Below, one piece after another: positions 1 to 12,124 of a DNA stretch of 64,000 nucleotides. Both the position numbers and the translations under genes were made by a program. The stretch comes from Chelydra serpentina (Eukaryota; Chordata; Testudines; Chelydridae): positions 19,683,001-19,747,000 of the forward strand of contig JBAIAC010000068.1 of NCBI GenBank assembly GCA_037349315.1, read 5' to 3'. How positions within the stretch are numbered: the first letter of the stretch is position 1; each line of letters begins with the position of its first letter. The notes beneath the pieces are model-generated. The model saw nothing but the letters and a program-made list of their open reading frames with translations. It ran no database searches and was not told the origin of the DNA.

Positions 1-900
1 CACATATTATAGCAAAGCTAAGTCTCACATGGTATCCCAACATTTTAATTTATACAATGACTATTTAAACTTGATTAACAATATTTGCTACGTGACCATT
101 TGAGGTGAGTAAATGGACTACTCCAAAATACTATTAATGGGGAAGCCATAACTGGCAACACAATGGTGAACTTGAAGTTTGTTTTGTTTCAATTCTGCAA
201 TAAATGTTAATGTCTTTAAACACTTCTTTTAAATATGGCACATTGTATAATGAAACATTGTACAGTGGACCAGATCTTCAGCAAGTGTAAACCAGCATAA
301 CGCCATTGACTTCATTTAAACCACCAGAGGAACTGCCCCCATGATAGTCAAACATTAATTGTAGCTTTTACAGACATACTGATGTAGCATGTAAAATATA
401 TTCATAGTGATGTAAATTATACAGCATGTAAGTCTAGGTCTGAGTCTGCTCTGACTAACAGCAGTGTCAAAGAGACGTAATTCCACTGAAGTCGATGGAG
501 TTTTGCTGATGTGAAAGGGACCAAAAATCAATCTCTCTGTTGCTGTCTCCAGCTGTGGTTTATCCTGGATTTTAATTTTCTAAATCAAACATTACAGGAT
601 TTTCAGATGAGCAAATGAACATTTAATTACCAATGTGCAAACATGTATTTACGCCTCGCAATCTTTTCCCCTAAATACTGCTTATAATGCTTAACACCAG
701 CATAATGCTGACATTCACATTTACTACATTCTCTTGTAATGCTTTACCAAAATGAATGGATATAAATATAATGGGGGGATAATTCTGGTTTAGTACAATA
801 TCCTAAATCATTTTGCCTGCTCTTTATTCTGCATCCTCACTGGCTTAAATAGTTTTATCTTAAATAGTTTTCTCTTGGTGTGCAATTCTTTAACAATAAA
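1..900. other. AT-rich stretch, no gene seen
   Basis: AT-rich sequence with no exon, RNA gene or bounded repeat that I can support. It contains weak copies of the dispersed near-palindromic CATTGACTTCAATG motif near 304-316 and 483-504. Confidence 0.5.
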
Positions 901-922
901 GAGCATATGAAAAAGAACTTAC

Positions 923-1002
923 CTTGAGGAATATTATTCAAGGGTAGTTGGATGGAGGACAAATGGATTTCAACAGAGTCAGTAGTAAGTGATTTATACC
1001 CC
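923..1002 (-). other. Possible orphan coding exon
   Basis: On the minus strand an open segment reads ...DSVEIHLSSIQLPLNNIPQ and runs into a perfect donor (CAAG|GTAAGT; GT lies at 921-922 on the plus strand). The only acceptor that fits is the AG at 1003-1004. It has a weak pyrimidine tract and gives a phase (2 to 1) unlike the HHLA1 exons. It could be an exon of a downstream minus-strand gene or a chance frame next to a good donor. Confidence 0.2.
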
Positions 1003-1789
1003 CTAGGACGTGTACTTTACCCATGTGATCACTTCCTTTATCAACCCTACTTCAACATTTATTAATTAGTCCTTTCATGAGATTTCTGCAGGTCAGTATA
1101 CCTACTGCATAGCTTAATAATATAGCCCTGGACATGTAAAGGATCTATATTAAGAGGCCTTTCTACAGGTGCATCCACTGTGCTGTACGCTGACTTAATA
1201 TGATGCTGCTATAATTAAATAACAATTGTTTCACTGTATTCCCTCTTCTACCAAATCTCTGGGTCATGTGATTATGGCTTTTAATAACTTAATAAGAGGT
1301 AGTGGCCAGTGATGAAAGACTACTGAAAACTTATACAACATTACAAGCTTTGGCATCCCACCAGTGTTGAAAACCCTGCCTTTATCTAATCTCGATGGGT
1401 CTGATCCAAAGCTTAAGGGCATCAATAGAAAGGTGTCCACTGATTGCAATGGGCTCTGGACCAGGTTTTCTCTTAGTTTAATATGTTCTCCTTTTAGCAA
1501 TACCAATTGCAGTTAGTCTTCAAAGTCATCATTGGCAAAGGACAATGGTTATTCATTTCAGATGCACAATTTTAGTGAAAGCTAATTGCAAGTTTGGGAT
1601 ATTTTGTCATTTTGGACTTTAATAAGTCACTGTATCTGGGTTGAGGCTGACAACACCAGATGTTCCAGTTTGCCTAGGTGGCAGAATTGGTCTCCTCATT
1701 GAGGCAAGCCGTCAAGCTCACATTACTCTTGTACTGCACACCCTCAGTTCAGTCACAGTGCCATTACAAGACCATAAACGATCAGGACC

Positions 1790-1950
1790 CCTAAAAGACT
1801 CCGTGTTGGAGCAAAAAAAAAAAGCAACCTCCCACCGCCGAGACTCGGTGGAGCAAAAAAAGGAAAAACCACCGGAGCGGGGCCCCCCCAGAGCGGGGCC
1901 CCCTTGGGCGTGGGGCCCGATTCCGGGGAATCAGTTTAAAGCCGGCCCTG
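1790..1950. repeat. Terminal fragment of a hAT-like element
   Basis: GC-rich segment ending in AAAGCCGGCCCTG. That ending is the same kind of CAGGGC-type terminus seen in the bounded hAT-like copies elsewhere in the window (for example 41371-41706). The other terminus and an 8-bp duplication were not found, so the copy appears truncated. Confidence 0.4.
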
Positions 1951-2609
1951 CTCCCAGTTTACCCATTACCCTCAAAGACAGCTGCACTCTTCTGGGACAC
2001 TGTAGCAAAACAAAGTGAAGGATGAGGCTCATGAGAACCAAAAGCAAAGCATTCTTGACTGCAACTTGCACTACCATAATGAATGGACTGAAGTAAAGGC
2101 CTGGCCCCTTTCAAGCAAGCAGCAAGACCAGCCAAGCCACACTGTTCTGCCAGGCTGTACGTTACTGAGGCAGTTACAGCTAAGATTCATAACACCATTC
2201 TCTTGCCTTCACCTTAATTTGTCAGTTCACATTAACTGCTTAAGGACATCTATGGTGATTCCCCTTTTGTCATTAGGCTCTGTGTTATGTGCAAAATGGG
2301 AGTCAGGGAAACCTTCTGTGGGTGGTCTGAATGATCTAGGAGTAAAGTAATTGTTTCCTCAGGGAGGCAGATGGCTCCACAGTTTGAAATCAGCAGCCAA
2401 AAGAGGTGTCTTTGGTTTACAGTGGGGCACCTTGCCAAGTGGTGTGAATTGGCATAGTTCCGTTGACCTCAATGGACATATGCCAATTTAGGCCAGCTGA
2501 TGATCTGGTCCAGCATATTAATGTGGGGAGGCAGGAGAGGCTGGAATGGCCCAAAAGGTACGTTAAAAGGGCTGTGGAGCTGGTCCACATCAGTAATAAT
2601 TAGGCAATG

Positions 2610-2630
2610 GAGAGAGAGAGAGAGAGAGAG
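2610..2630. repeat. (GA)n microsatellite
   Basis: About ten uninterrupted GA units. Confidence 0.9.
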
Positions 2631-2639
2631 CCTAAGGAC

Positions 2640-5600
2640 TAGAGCTGGTTAAAAATTTTCTATTTCAACATTTCTTGAGCGAAAAAAATGAACATTCTTA
2701 ATTTTTTTTTCAAAAATGTGCCCGTTGTGATACTGAGGAGCATCTAGCAGCAGAGTAAAGCCCCCTAAAGTGATATCGTGCTAATACGAATCATTCATTT
2801 CCACAGCTGCACAAGTGCTGGCACTTCCTGCTCGGGTTTCCACCCATGGTTACTGGTGGTGACTTGTTATGGGAGCCTAATGGAACGACTGAGCTTTGTA
2901 ATGGAACTCGAGCGAGGCTGGTGACTGATCATTAAGGCGGCAGATTTCTCAAGAAACAGGAAAACGGTCACAGCTCCCGTGACTTTCCCTTTTGTCCACA
3001 GCGGTGGCTCCTGCCCCACGGGGCTGGGCCTCGTTTCCCTCTCCTGGTGCAGCGCCACTCAGGTTTGACCTGGCCGCTTCTCTGTCATGATGCGGGGGGA
3101 ACAATGGGCAAAACCTGAGCAGCACCGAGACCCGATGTTCCAGGTCACAAGGCCCAGCGTGGGGAGGCAGGCCCAGCCCTGTGGGACGCAGGCGCTACTC
3201 CTGCCCAGTCCCAAGGTGAATGTGTGGTGGGCTCACGCTCCAGCCCCTCCTCCGCCAACTTCCCTCCTCACTTGGGCCAGGATTGGGGTTGTGGTGCAAG
3301 GTGTGTGTGTGGCGGGGGAGTGGTGCTGCCACAGGTGGCCAGCACCCCCTTATTTGTCAGCGCATTTATTTAATCAGACATCATGGACAAATTCTGTCCA
3401 GCATTTTCCCACAGAAAATGGCTTGTTCACCAAAATGAAAATTTTCACATAAAATGTTTGTTTCTTTAGAAATATTTTGTGTTTTTTAGTGACAACTGGG
3501 GAAACACCCAAAACTGAAAAATCGCTTTCCAGTTTTCTATTTTTCTGTTTTTTCATTCTCTCTCTTTCTCAATCTTTCTCCAAACACTTTCCCCCTTTTT
3601 CCCCCTTTTTCCCCCATGTTGCCACTCAATAAAAGAAAGAGGGGGGAAGACGAGGAAAACTAAAAATGTCTTTGTTTTCAAAAATCCCAAAATGTTCAGT
3701 TTCAGTTTCTAAAGTTTTTTTGTGGGAAGTTTTTTTAAATGGTAGGTGGTAGTGGTTTCTGTTTTTTAATTCTGGAAAAAGCACTGGCCTAGTCTGATTT
3801 ACACACTGTTCATACCAGCCATTGTTCCTCCTAATGGCCTGACTTTTACTAAGTGGTGTGGTTATAATTTATGTCCTTCTAAAGTCCTTTGCCCTTTGCT
3901 ACGACTGATATCTTAGCACTGCACCCTGCACCAGGTACTATGGTGAACATATGCTTTGAAAGAGGAGCACCAGAAACCCTTGTTATGCTTATAGAATACT
4001 CTGTGATTCCCTTGTGATGTTCTTCTTCTTTGGTATTGTATTAGTTTAATAAAGAGAAGACTATATTGTCAGGGTGAAATTTGTACTCAGTAACAGGGGA
4101 AATATTTTTACCTTGTTCGAAATGTGAATAGTTGGATGACATACTTTTGATTCACGGCAAATTAGGTGTTACATTGGAACACACGTGTTATGTGATTTTT
4201 GTTTTGTTGTTGTTGCTTTTATTAGCAAGAGCTGTTAGTTCACTGAAGGTATACAAAGGGATTGAAGGGAGCAGGCTAAGGACAGGAGTTTTTAGTAGTT
4301 GCCATGAATCGGCGTGAGCTAATATAGATGCCCCATAGCATTGAAGGCACTGTAGGTACAACCATTTCTTATAGAAGAAGATGCAGTGGTTGTATTCTTC
4401 CGCTCACATGGCTCACCAGTTTAAAGCATGGAGTAAGGGAGATCTCTCGATTTGGAACATTGACCGATCTAAAAATGTTTAAGTTCATGAAATAGTAAAC
4501 AAGTGTCACCTCTTAGACATCTTTTAGGTCTGATTTAAAATTATTTCATATTTATTATGATCTCTAATGTAAATTTGGACAAAACTAACACTCTGCGTAC
4601 ATTAACAGACTTTATAGAGATCTTTTATAAAGCATAGTTTAAAAATCTTTTTAAAATATTTCATTACAGTTAGGTTTATTGTTTGAAATTCACCTGGTTT
4701 TATACATCATTTATACAACCCTTTGGAGGAAAAAAAATCTCTAGAAAATAGCTCGTTGATACAAATATTTGTAACTAACATATATAGCCATCAATTGTTA
4801 AATGGAAAAAGACTACTAAAGAATGCCAGAACTCTTCTCATTTGCAGTAAATTCCCTCAGTGCTTTAGACAGATTTACAGATGTTTGTAAGGCATTTTTG
4901 CTTTAATGCTGGAAGAACAAAAGAAAATCACACTCAGAACATATTTCACAAGACAAATTTCTAAAACATATTGTAAGCTTAATTATACCTTTTTATTTCA
5001 TAAATAAAAGATAAAATCACTATTGGGGAAAGACTCTTAATTGCTCTGTGGAGATTTAAAGCGTCTCGGTAATGATCTAGATTGTGAGCGGCTCCATACA
5101 CTTTTTGAAACTTTACTGAGCCAGATTTTCAGCGGCTATAAATTGACATGCCTCCACTTTGACACATTTAATAAGTTATGGAAGAGTATAACAAGAAAGT
5201 TCACTTACTTCGTGAGTAAGCCATTCTTTTGACCCTTTCACAGATGTAAGTTGCATTTTTCAAGAACCAGGAATAGTATTCAATACAGTACCTAAAGATT
5301 TAGTCAAAGTTAGGGCAGTGATATCTTTTCATCCATTGTGATTTTATACGTACATTTTTTCAGGTAAGTGTTCTAATTAAAATATACAAAAAATGTATGC
5401 CGCATATAAATGTCTGGATTCTGATCTTGTTAATGCCGCTATACATCTGGAATAATTCCACTGACGTTAATGGAGTTACCCATGATTCAAACCTGTGGGT
5501 CAGATCAGATACCGTCCCAGAATATGTATCTATACCCAGTCTTTACTCAAGTAAAACTACCATTAACTACAATGGGAATTTTGCCTGTGGAAGGACTGTC

Positions 5601-7080
5601 TGACATTTTATTTGGCGATCAGGTAATTCTTACAAGACTTGTGCTTTCAAAGATAAACACGGTTAGCCCAACCTTGCTGTCACCCTAATAATGCAATATA
5701 ATGGGCTAACTCCATATATTCTTTTTTGTAAGGGACTATAAAGCCTACACTGTGCACATTAAATCCCACTGAGTCAATGGGGCGATGCTGATTCACAACA
5801 ACTGAAGATCAGACCCCTATCAGCCATATTACAAGTGCAATGCCATCAGGGATAATCACCCAATGACACCTACCAGGGATTTGCTTCAGACAGATTTGAA
5901 CATAGGGACTAATCTAAAGACCGTTGAAAGACTCCTATTGATTTCAATGGGCTTTAGATCAGGCCCGTAATGGAATATGACATATTTTCTAAATAGAAAT
6001 CCAAGGTTGGTGAGGTAATATCCTTTACTGGACCAAGTTTTCTCTTGTGTCTCTCACCAACAGATGTTGGCCCCATAAAAGATATTACCTCACCCACCTT
6101 TTCTCTTTAATATCCTGTCACCAACATGGCTACAACAATGGAAGATATTTTCTAAATGTCTTTTCTTCCATTCTATATTTCCATCTTGCATTCCCACATG
6201 AGAAAGTTCTTGATTTAATTGGCCCGATATAGTTTTTTCTCTCAAACTCTTAAGCTTTCAAGGCCACCAATCAAGCATGCAGATTCTTGTCTAAAGAAAT
6301 TATTGTCCACATTCCTCTCTCTTTCAGGAATAGGGATTAATGGGAATAGACCAATGCAAGGATATCCTTCTCATACAGAAGTATTATCAAAATACTCAGA
6401 GGTCTATATTTGTAACATTTATCAGTAGCTCTAAACTTATTTAAACATTTGTGGATTTAGAGTAGGATTTTTTAAAGCACTTAACATTGCCCTAAGTCTG
6501 CTTCCAGTGAAGTCAATGGCAGTTTTATTATTACACACTCTCAGGACAATGCTGAGCACTTTTGAAACTCTGTCCCACAATGCACACTTAAAAGCGCCAT
6601 TTTTAGCGGAAGAGTTTAACAGAGGAACAACCTGAAGGCAGCACGGCAAGGGTGCTGAGATGGGCATGCCATACATAGAAACCTTGAGGACTGTGTGGAA
6701 GCAGGAAACTAGACAAAAAGTCCTTCCAGCACAGAACATATTGTTCTCTCTCAATTGTTCTTTCAGCTCTGTCAATTTGACTCCGCATTTTGTTGGTGTA
6801 AGTTCTGGGAACAAGTGGCTCTGCTCTGGGGGTGAGAGAACTTCTCCTCCCTCCCCCAGCTCCCAAGTACCTCATTTTCCACAAGCTCATCGCTAACAAT
6901 ATTTAAAAGTTAGGAAAAAATTATGCTGCCCGCCCCCCCGCCCAACCTACAGCCAACTAGAAGGAGTCTAAAAATGATTGTCCTGAGTTCTGCAGCTACA
7001 TGCAGAGTTCAAAGCCTTCTTGGAATAAAGGAAGACAATCTAGTGCAGAAAAATGGGAAGGATCAAAGGCTATCCTGAGC
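2640..7080. other. Gene-free stretch with T-rich fold-back modules
   Basis: No exon with acceptor, open frame and donor was found. 2640-2720 and 3360-3790 carry the T-rich AGAGCTGGTT / GAAAATTTT family best bounded at 38977-39516. 5456-6526 carries a cluster of the dispersed ATTGACTTCAAT motif. A weak (GT)n-like run lies near 3300-3313. Confidence 0.5.
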
Positions 7081-7398
7081 AGCGACGCTGACTTCCGTCA
7101 GCGTCGGTGGGTGCTGACGCCGGGCCCCGCCCCCGACGCCGGTGACGTCATGGGGCCCCGCCCCCGATGCCGGTGATGTCACGGGCCCCCGACGCCGGTG
7201 ATGTCACGGGGCCCCGCCCCCGACGCCACTGCAACGTCGCCGGCGTCGGGGGCGGAGCCCCGGAACATCGCCCGGTGCTCCGGTAAGTTGGGCGCGAGCT
7301 CCGGGGATGGCGGGGAGTTGCCGGTGGGTGCAGAGCACCCACCAATTTTTTTCCGTGGGTGCTCCAGCCCCGGAGCACCCATGAAGTTGGCGCCTATG
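7081..7398. mobile_element. GC-rich short transposable element with 9-bp direct repeats
   Basis: The segment is flanked on both sides by ATCCTGAGC (7072-7080 and 7399-7407), consistent with a target-site duplication. It contains a perfect 9-bp hairpin GACGCTGAC/GTCAGCGTC at 7084-7105. Next come tandem roughly 30-bp units rich in CCCCGCCCCC and TGACGTCA-like octamers (about 7118-7257). After these is a palindromic GGGTGCTCC module. Superfamily not certain; hAT-like or a related non-autonomous DNA element. Confidence 0.6.
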
Positions 7399-7909
7399 AT
7401 CCTGAGCCTATGGAGGGAGCATGGAAAGAGGCACAGTGTATACAAAAAAAAAAGAGGGGAAGAAGCATGATTAGTTCAATGCCTCAAAAAGTATATCACT
7501 TATCTAGGCAAAGAACCTTGCAGCACCTTGCAGAATCAACCTAAGCAGCACTTTTCCTTTACCAACAGGATTTTCTATTGCAAACACACCAGCTGCTATT
7601 TCTGTTCCTTTTACATCACAATTTTTGGATATTATTGGGGGAAGAACCCTGCTGGTGAGGAGCCTATTAACCTTCAGTGCTGGCTCAATATCAGGTCTGC
7701 AGCTGGGATTTCAGATGGACTTTCATTTTACAGTGACAGCCTCAGCTAAGTGAATGCCTCAAGTTTATACCCATCTCATCAGGAACATGATGCTAGTTAA
7801 TTTTTGCTGTATGGTCGGAGTTAACATCAGCCCAGGAACACAATGAACGCAGGAGATCTGCTACCACCAGTGAGCCTGGATTAGACCAGGCTGCACGTGC
7901 ATTGCTGGT

Positions 7910-8165
7910 TAACAAAAATGGTTGGAAAATGTCCAGTGAACCATTTTGTAACAGAAAATGGCGTTTTTGACAAAATGGACTTTTTTTCAAAAAGTGTCCA
8001 ATTTTCTCAATTTTTGGGGTCAAAATATTGAAATTTGAACTTTTAGTTTGTTTATGAAAACCTCAAAAAATTCAAAGAAAATATTTGACCAAAAATGAAA
8101 ACTCTTTAATTGTTGGCAATAATGAAAACTCAAATAATTTAATGAAAAAAAATTTCAATCAGCTC
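7910..8165. repeat. T-rich AGAGCTG-type fold-back repeat copy
   Basis: Runs of AAAATGG and TTTTTCAAAAA with internal self-complementarity, ending near AATCAGCTCT. Same compositional family as 38977-39516. Confidence 0.45.
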
Positions 8166-8561
8166 TCCTGTTTACATTCAATGCTGGTATAATTCCACTG
8201 ACTTCAGTAGGATTTTGCTCTCTAACAGCAGTGCTAAAATTTGGCTTTTTATCTTGGAAGCGTGCAAGCTCTCCTCCAACTTTTGCTGTATCTATAGTCA
8301 AGCTATCAAGTTATGTAGGAAGTAATCTCCTAAACCATCAGATCAAGAGGTCTTGAGGTGTGCCGGATGGTTTCTTCAGAGCCATTTTCAACTGAATTTA
8401 TGAGCAGGTGATACTGAGCTTTCTGAGAATTAGAGACCTACAAAACACTCCTCTGCTCCAATTTACAACAGAGAAAGAGAATCCTCTATTGTAATATACT
8501 TCGGTGAAAGAAGCAGCCTGAGGCCTATCTCAGGGGAAGCTGGAGAGCAATGGGAGAGGCA

Positions 8562-8615
8562 CATTTTTCCAGTTCATACAGTGACTTTCATTTTTCTAGT
8601 TCATACAGTGACTTT
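8562..8615. repeat. Two-copy 27-bp tandem duplication
   Basis: Two adjacent 27-bp units, each containing AGTTCATACAGTGACTTT, differ at one base (ccag versus ctag). It looks like a recent local tandem duplication. Confidence 0.85.
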
Positions 8616-8866
8616 GTGTTGGACACATGCAGTGGCATCCAGCCATGGGATTTTTCACAACTGAGGCACAACATTTTGGTTATCCCCTCCTGGGCTTTAT
8701 TCCCAGCTCTACTCCCAACGTGCCCAAGGTCACTCAGCAGCAGAACAGAGCCCAGGAGTCCTGCCTCTCCCAGTTTCCTATTCTAGGCCTGAGGGAAGAT
8801 CCTGGCCCCTCAGCTCAATCACTGTTGTGCCCTCTCCTCTCATTGAGTGTAGGGAGTACAGCAGAG

Positions 8867-8959
8867 CTAGGAAGTGGGAAAGGCAACTGTCTACTCCCCT
8901 GATCCTGGAGCTAGTTCCATCATCAGGGGAGTGGACAGTTGCCTTTGCTCCCTTCCTAG
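8867..8959. repeat. Long inverted repeat, hairpin of about 37 bp
   Basis: The arms 8867-8903 and 8922-8959 are near-perfect reverse complements (core AAAGGCAACTGT...ACTCCCCTGAT), separated by an 18-nt loop. The outer part has a few mismatches and one extra base. It could be a fold-back element, a MITE remnant or a small-RNA precursor-like hairpin; no terminal duplication was recognised. Confidence 0.8.
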
Positions 8960-11900
8960 AATCCTGTGTCTAGCTGGCAATCTGGCCTCTGATGGTGAGC
9001 AAAACCAACCTGCTAGGAGAATGTTGCCCTAGTGTACTAAACAGTCCTTCCAGGCAATGCGTGGCCTGTGTGAACACAGCATTCAGGTTACCTTTATTCC
9101 AAACGAATCACTGACTGAAGCTGAGGGACATGCTCTCTTCTCAGACTCCATTTTGCCCTACCCCACCCCCCATAAATCCCAATTCCAAGTGGCTGGGGCT
9201 GATGCTTCCCTGAAATGCTTCCCTGCATGCTTGATTGTAAGGTCTCGTATGGCCAGACTTGCAGACTTTCAAAACTAACTGTTGGTGATCGGAAACTGTC
9301 CTTTGAGAGAGCAACACAGAACATCCCAAGAAGGTAAAGGATGGCAAAAGAAGGCCTAGATTTACCTCATGGCTTCTTTTCTTGAATTTCTTCTTTGATT
9401 GACACAAAGGCACTGCTGGAAAAATGTACACAGCTCCATCACGCAAGGATTGATCTTTTGAGCCATAAAGGTAACAGGAGGGGAGTTCATGGGTGGCTCT
9501 TTAAGAGTTGCCTGTGGACATCCTAGAAGAAATATAACTCTGAACTAGTGTGAATACTTGGGAAAGATGCTGATTGACAAGTTCATTGCACTAAATGTCA
9601 TAAAAACCAAGCCTGTGTGGGACAAAACTAATGGAAAAACATAGTACACAATTTGGGAGATTTTTGAGTGAAATCAAGTTTTAAAATAGGAAGGTCTCTG
9701 CTCAATCCATGCTAAAACCTATTTAGCACAACTCTAAGTAATAATCTGATTGAGTTCCTATTTAGTGTTTTACAGAGCATCATTTGTAAATGGAAGTTCA
9801 ATATAACTGAAACTGCAGCTTTGCAAATAGTGATGCACTGAAAAGATTGAGAATTTTATTCCATTTCATTATAAATGACATTTTCTATATCCAGGTTTCA
9901 CTTTATAGAGGATACAAAGGATTCTGACCTACAGTTTTGCACCCATTCATTAAGAAGATCACTGACAACCTAAAGCAGAAATTTTACCCGGGGTTTGGAC
10001 ATCTCATTCTTATTAATTCTAATGGGAATTGGGCATCCAGTTCCTTTAAGCAGCTCTGAAAATCTCAGTCTAAATACCTTAGCTGCGGGTAAAATTGGAT
10101 GCTTAGAGAGTATATGGACGAAACAGTCTCTGGTGAAGGGTAAGCTGAAAATTTGACCCAAAGCTTTTAGAGTAATATTGTTTCCATTTTCATCTGTATT
10201 CCATACATGTTTTGATCATCTGCACTGAATGTTCTAGCTTCATGAAGTCTCACGCCTATATGATTAAGATCTAAGAACAATCATTAGATTCACTGAGGCT
10301 TCTCAGTGCAGTTGTGATACTGTACCTCCTCCTATAGACTTGTGATGATCTGCTGGAATATGAATTGTTAAGTAATGCACCACCTGGTTCATATTTTTGT
10401 CCCTTAGACTGAAATATGCTGGAGTTCACAGATGGCAGCCTCTCACTCTTCTGCATCTCTTTTTATATATCTGTTTAAGAACAGGAGAGCAGAGGCTTTG
10501 ACACTAGCTGGAATATTACTGAGTAGGCATTGCTGTTACATTTGTTTCTTTGTTTGATTTATATGATAATAAGCAAATGCAACATCCGTTTGATAAGATC
10601 TAGACTGCTTTGCACTGGCAATTATATTACCAACAGGCTTTGAAAAAAATTTCCCCATTGGGCTTTAATATCTATAACGTGCATATATGTTTACAGAAAG
10701 TGGTTTTTTCACTTGTTTCTCTGTTTAAATAAAAACACTTTCTCATAAGGAAGGAAAACCTCGCATAGTCTCTTTCATGTTAAGTGCATTGTCCAGAAAT
10801 GTTTGGTTCGTTCCCTGAAAACTTTATTGAAGTTACTGATAGTGCAGCACAGTATTTAAGGGTGCACACGTGTACAAGAAAACATTATAGGTGGATCTGA
10901 GGGTATCCGACCCTGAAAATCCATTTTTAAAAATCTGCCTTTTGGCACAGGCTGGTTTATTACAAAAAAAAAGAAAGAAAATTTGCTCTTTGGAAATATT
11001 TTCACAAGCCCCGGAGGCAAATCTTTATTCTCTGCTAGGGATGATCTCATAATATCCAGAGACGCAATGAATTCCACCAAAGGCAGGGAAATGGCACCAA
11101 ACCTCCCTTCAATTTGATGGCAAAATTTTAACAATAGCATCTTGGCAGCCCACTCCCACACATCCCTGTTCGCTGCACCCGGTGACATTACTAACCAGAC
11201 AGTCAATGTGAGGCTACAGTTTTCCAGCCTGTGTCTCTTCCACTCTTATCGAGAAATACCATTCTCAAGCACTGCACTGGGTAAGCCAGGCCAATATTTC
11301 ACCTGTGTTTTAGTAATAACAGATATCCACCCCCAAATCCAAACAGGAATTTTAGGTAAATATTTTGTTTTTTAAAACACTTTTACTGATTTTGTTCAGT
11401 AAATATAGAAAACATCCTGCCAATCAAACAATTCAGAAGGCACAACAGAATTTTTCCATGAGGAGGTGGTTGGCATGGTGACTATTAGACTCGGCCTAAA
11501 GGATCATAACTTTTATCCTACAGAAAGCAGGAACTTAGAGGTGAGGTTGACTTGGGATAAATAAACTCTGAGGTCAAGTACCAATATCATAGGCACAGTC
11601 AGTTGATGGCCAAATGATGCGGTCATCCATTGTGAGGTGACTGTTTCCTTATTTAGCAGGTGCCCAGAAGAAGGCTGAGTTTTTACAGTAGGCACAATCC
11701 ATGCTTACAGCCCTGGTTCACGCCCCGCATAGCTGATGCTCCTTTTATCATGGAGCAGTGGCCGTAAGTGAATGGTATTTTGATGGATTCCATCCTTTTC
11801 TCTTATTCTAAATGTGGGGTTTAAAGATGTTTCATGTTTGTTTGTTAAAAGTCTCCCTATCCAACTGGGTGGCCTCTGATGGGTTTAGTAGAAGACTTTC

Positions 11901-12002
11901 TCTCATTACAGTAGTTTCACTTGTGCTGTCATGTTTTAATTGATATTTTGGATTATGAGGCTTAGTGCGCTTGAGATGAGAGCGGCTTCTGAAATAACAC
12001 CT
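8960..12002. other. Gene-free stretch; weak exon-like segments only
   Basis: Two minus-strand segments end at plausible donors. 9366-9412 has a good pyrimidine tract and CAG/CAG acceptor. 10327-10449 reads ...SVNSSIFQSKGQKYEPGG... Neither has a convincing pair of splice sites in a consistent phase, so neither is called as a gene. Confidence 0.35.
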
Positions 12003-12124
12003 TAATGATTGCCCTCTCCTGTTCATTCCCTTTGAAGCATCTGGCATTGGCCATTGTTGGAAGGCAGGATACTAGGCTACATGGACCATTGGTCTGACCC
12101 AGTATGGCCGTTCTTATGTTCTTA
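12003..12124 (+). mobile_element. CR1 LINE 3' end fragment
   Basis: Contains the CR1 3' signature (GGCATTGGCCATTGTTGG, GGTCTGACCCAGTATGGC) and ends in the short TTCTTATG-type tail repeat. 5'-truncated non-LTR retrotransposon copy, no coding capacity. A longer copy of the same subfamily lies at 52983-53334. Confidence 0.8.

Noticed and set aside
4092..4150. Minus-strand GTAAAA donor-like site with open frame
   Set aside because: No pyrimidine tract; a stop sits directly upstream of the only AG.
9366..9412. Minus-strand segment with good tract and GTAAAT donor (KKKFKKRSHE)
   Set aside because: Too short to judge. The frames give either a basic peptide or a stop one base before the donor, and no partner exon was found.
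10271..10456. Minus-strand frame with SVNSSIFQSKGQKYEPGG, ending at a GTACAG donor
   Set aside because: The only acceptor close by is preceded by purines, and the better acceptor upstream puts a stop in frame.
10856..11206. 116-codon minus-strand frame
   Set aside because: Composition looks partly protein-like, but it runs into poly-F from an A/T run and has no splice or start context.
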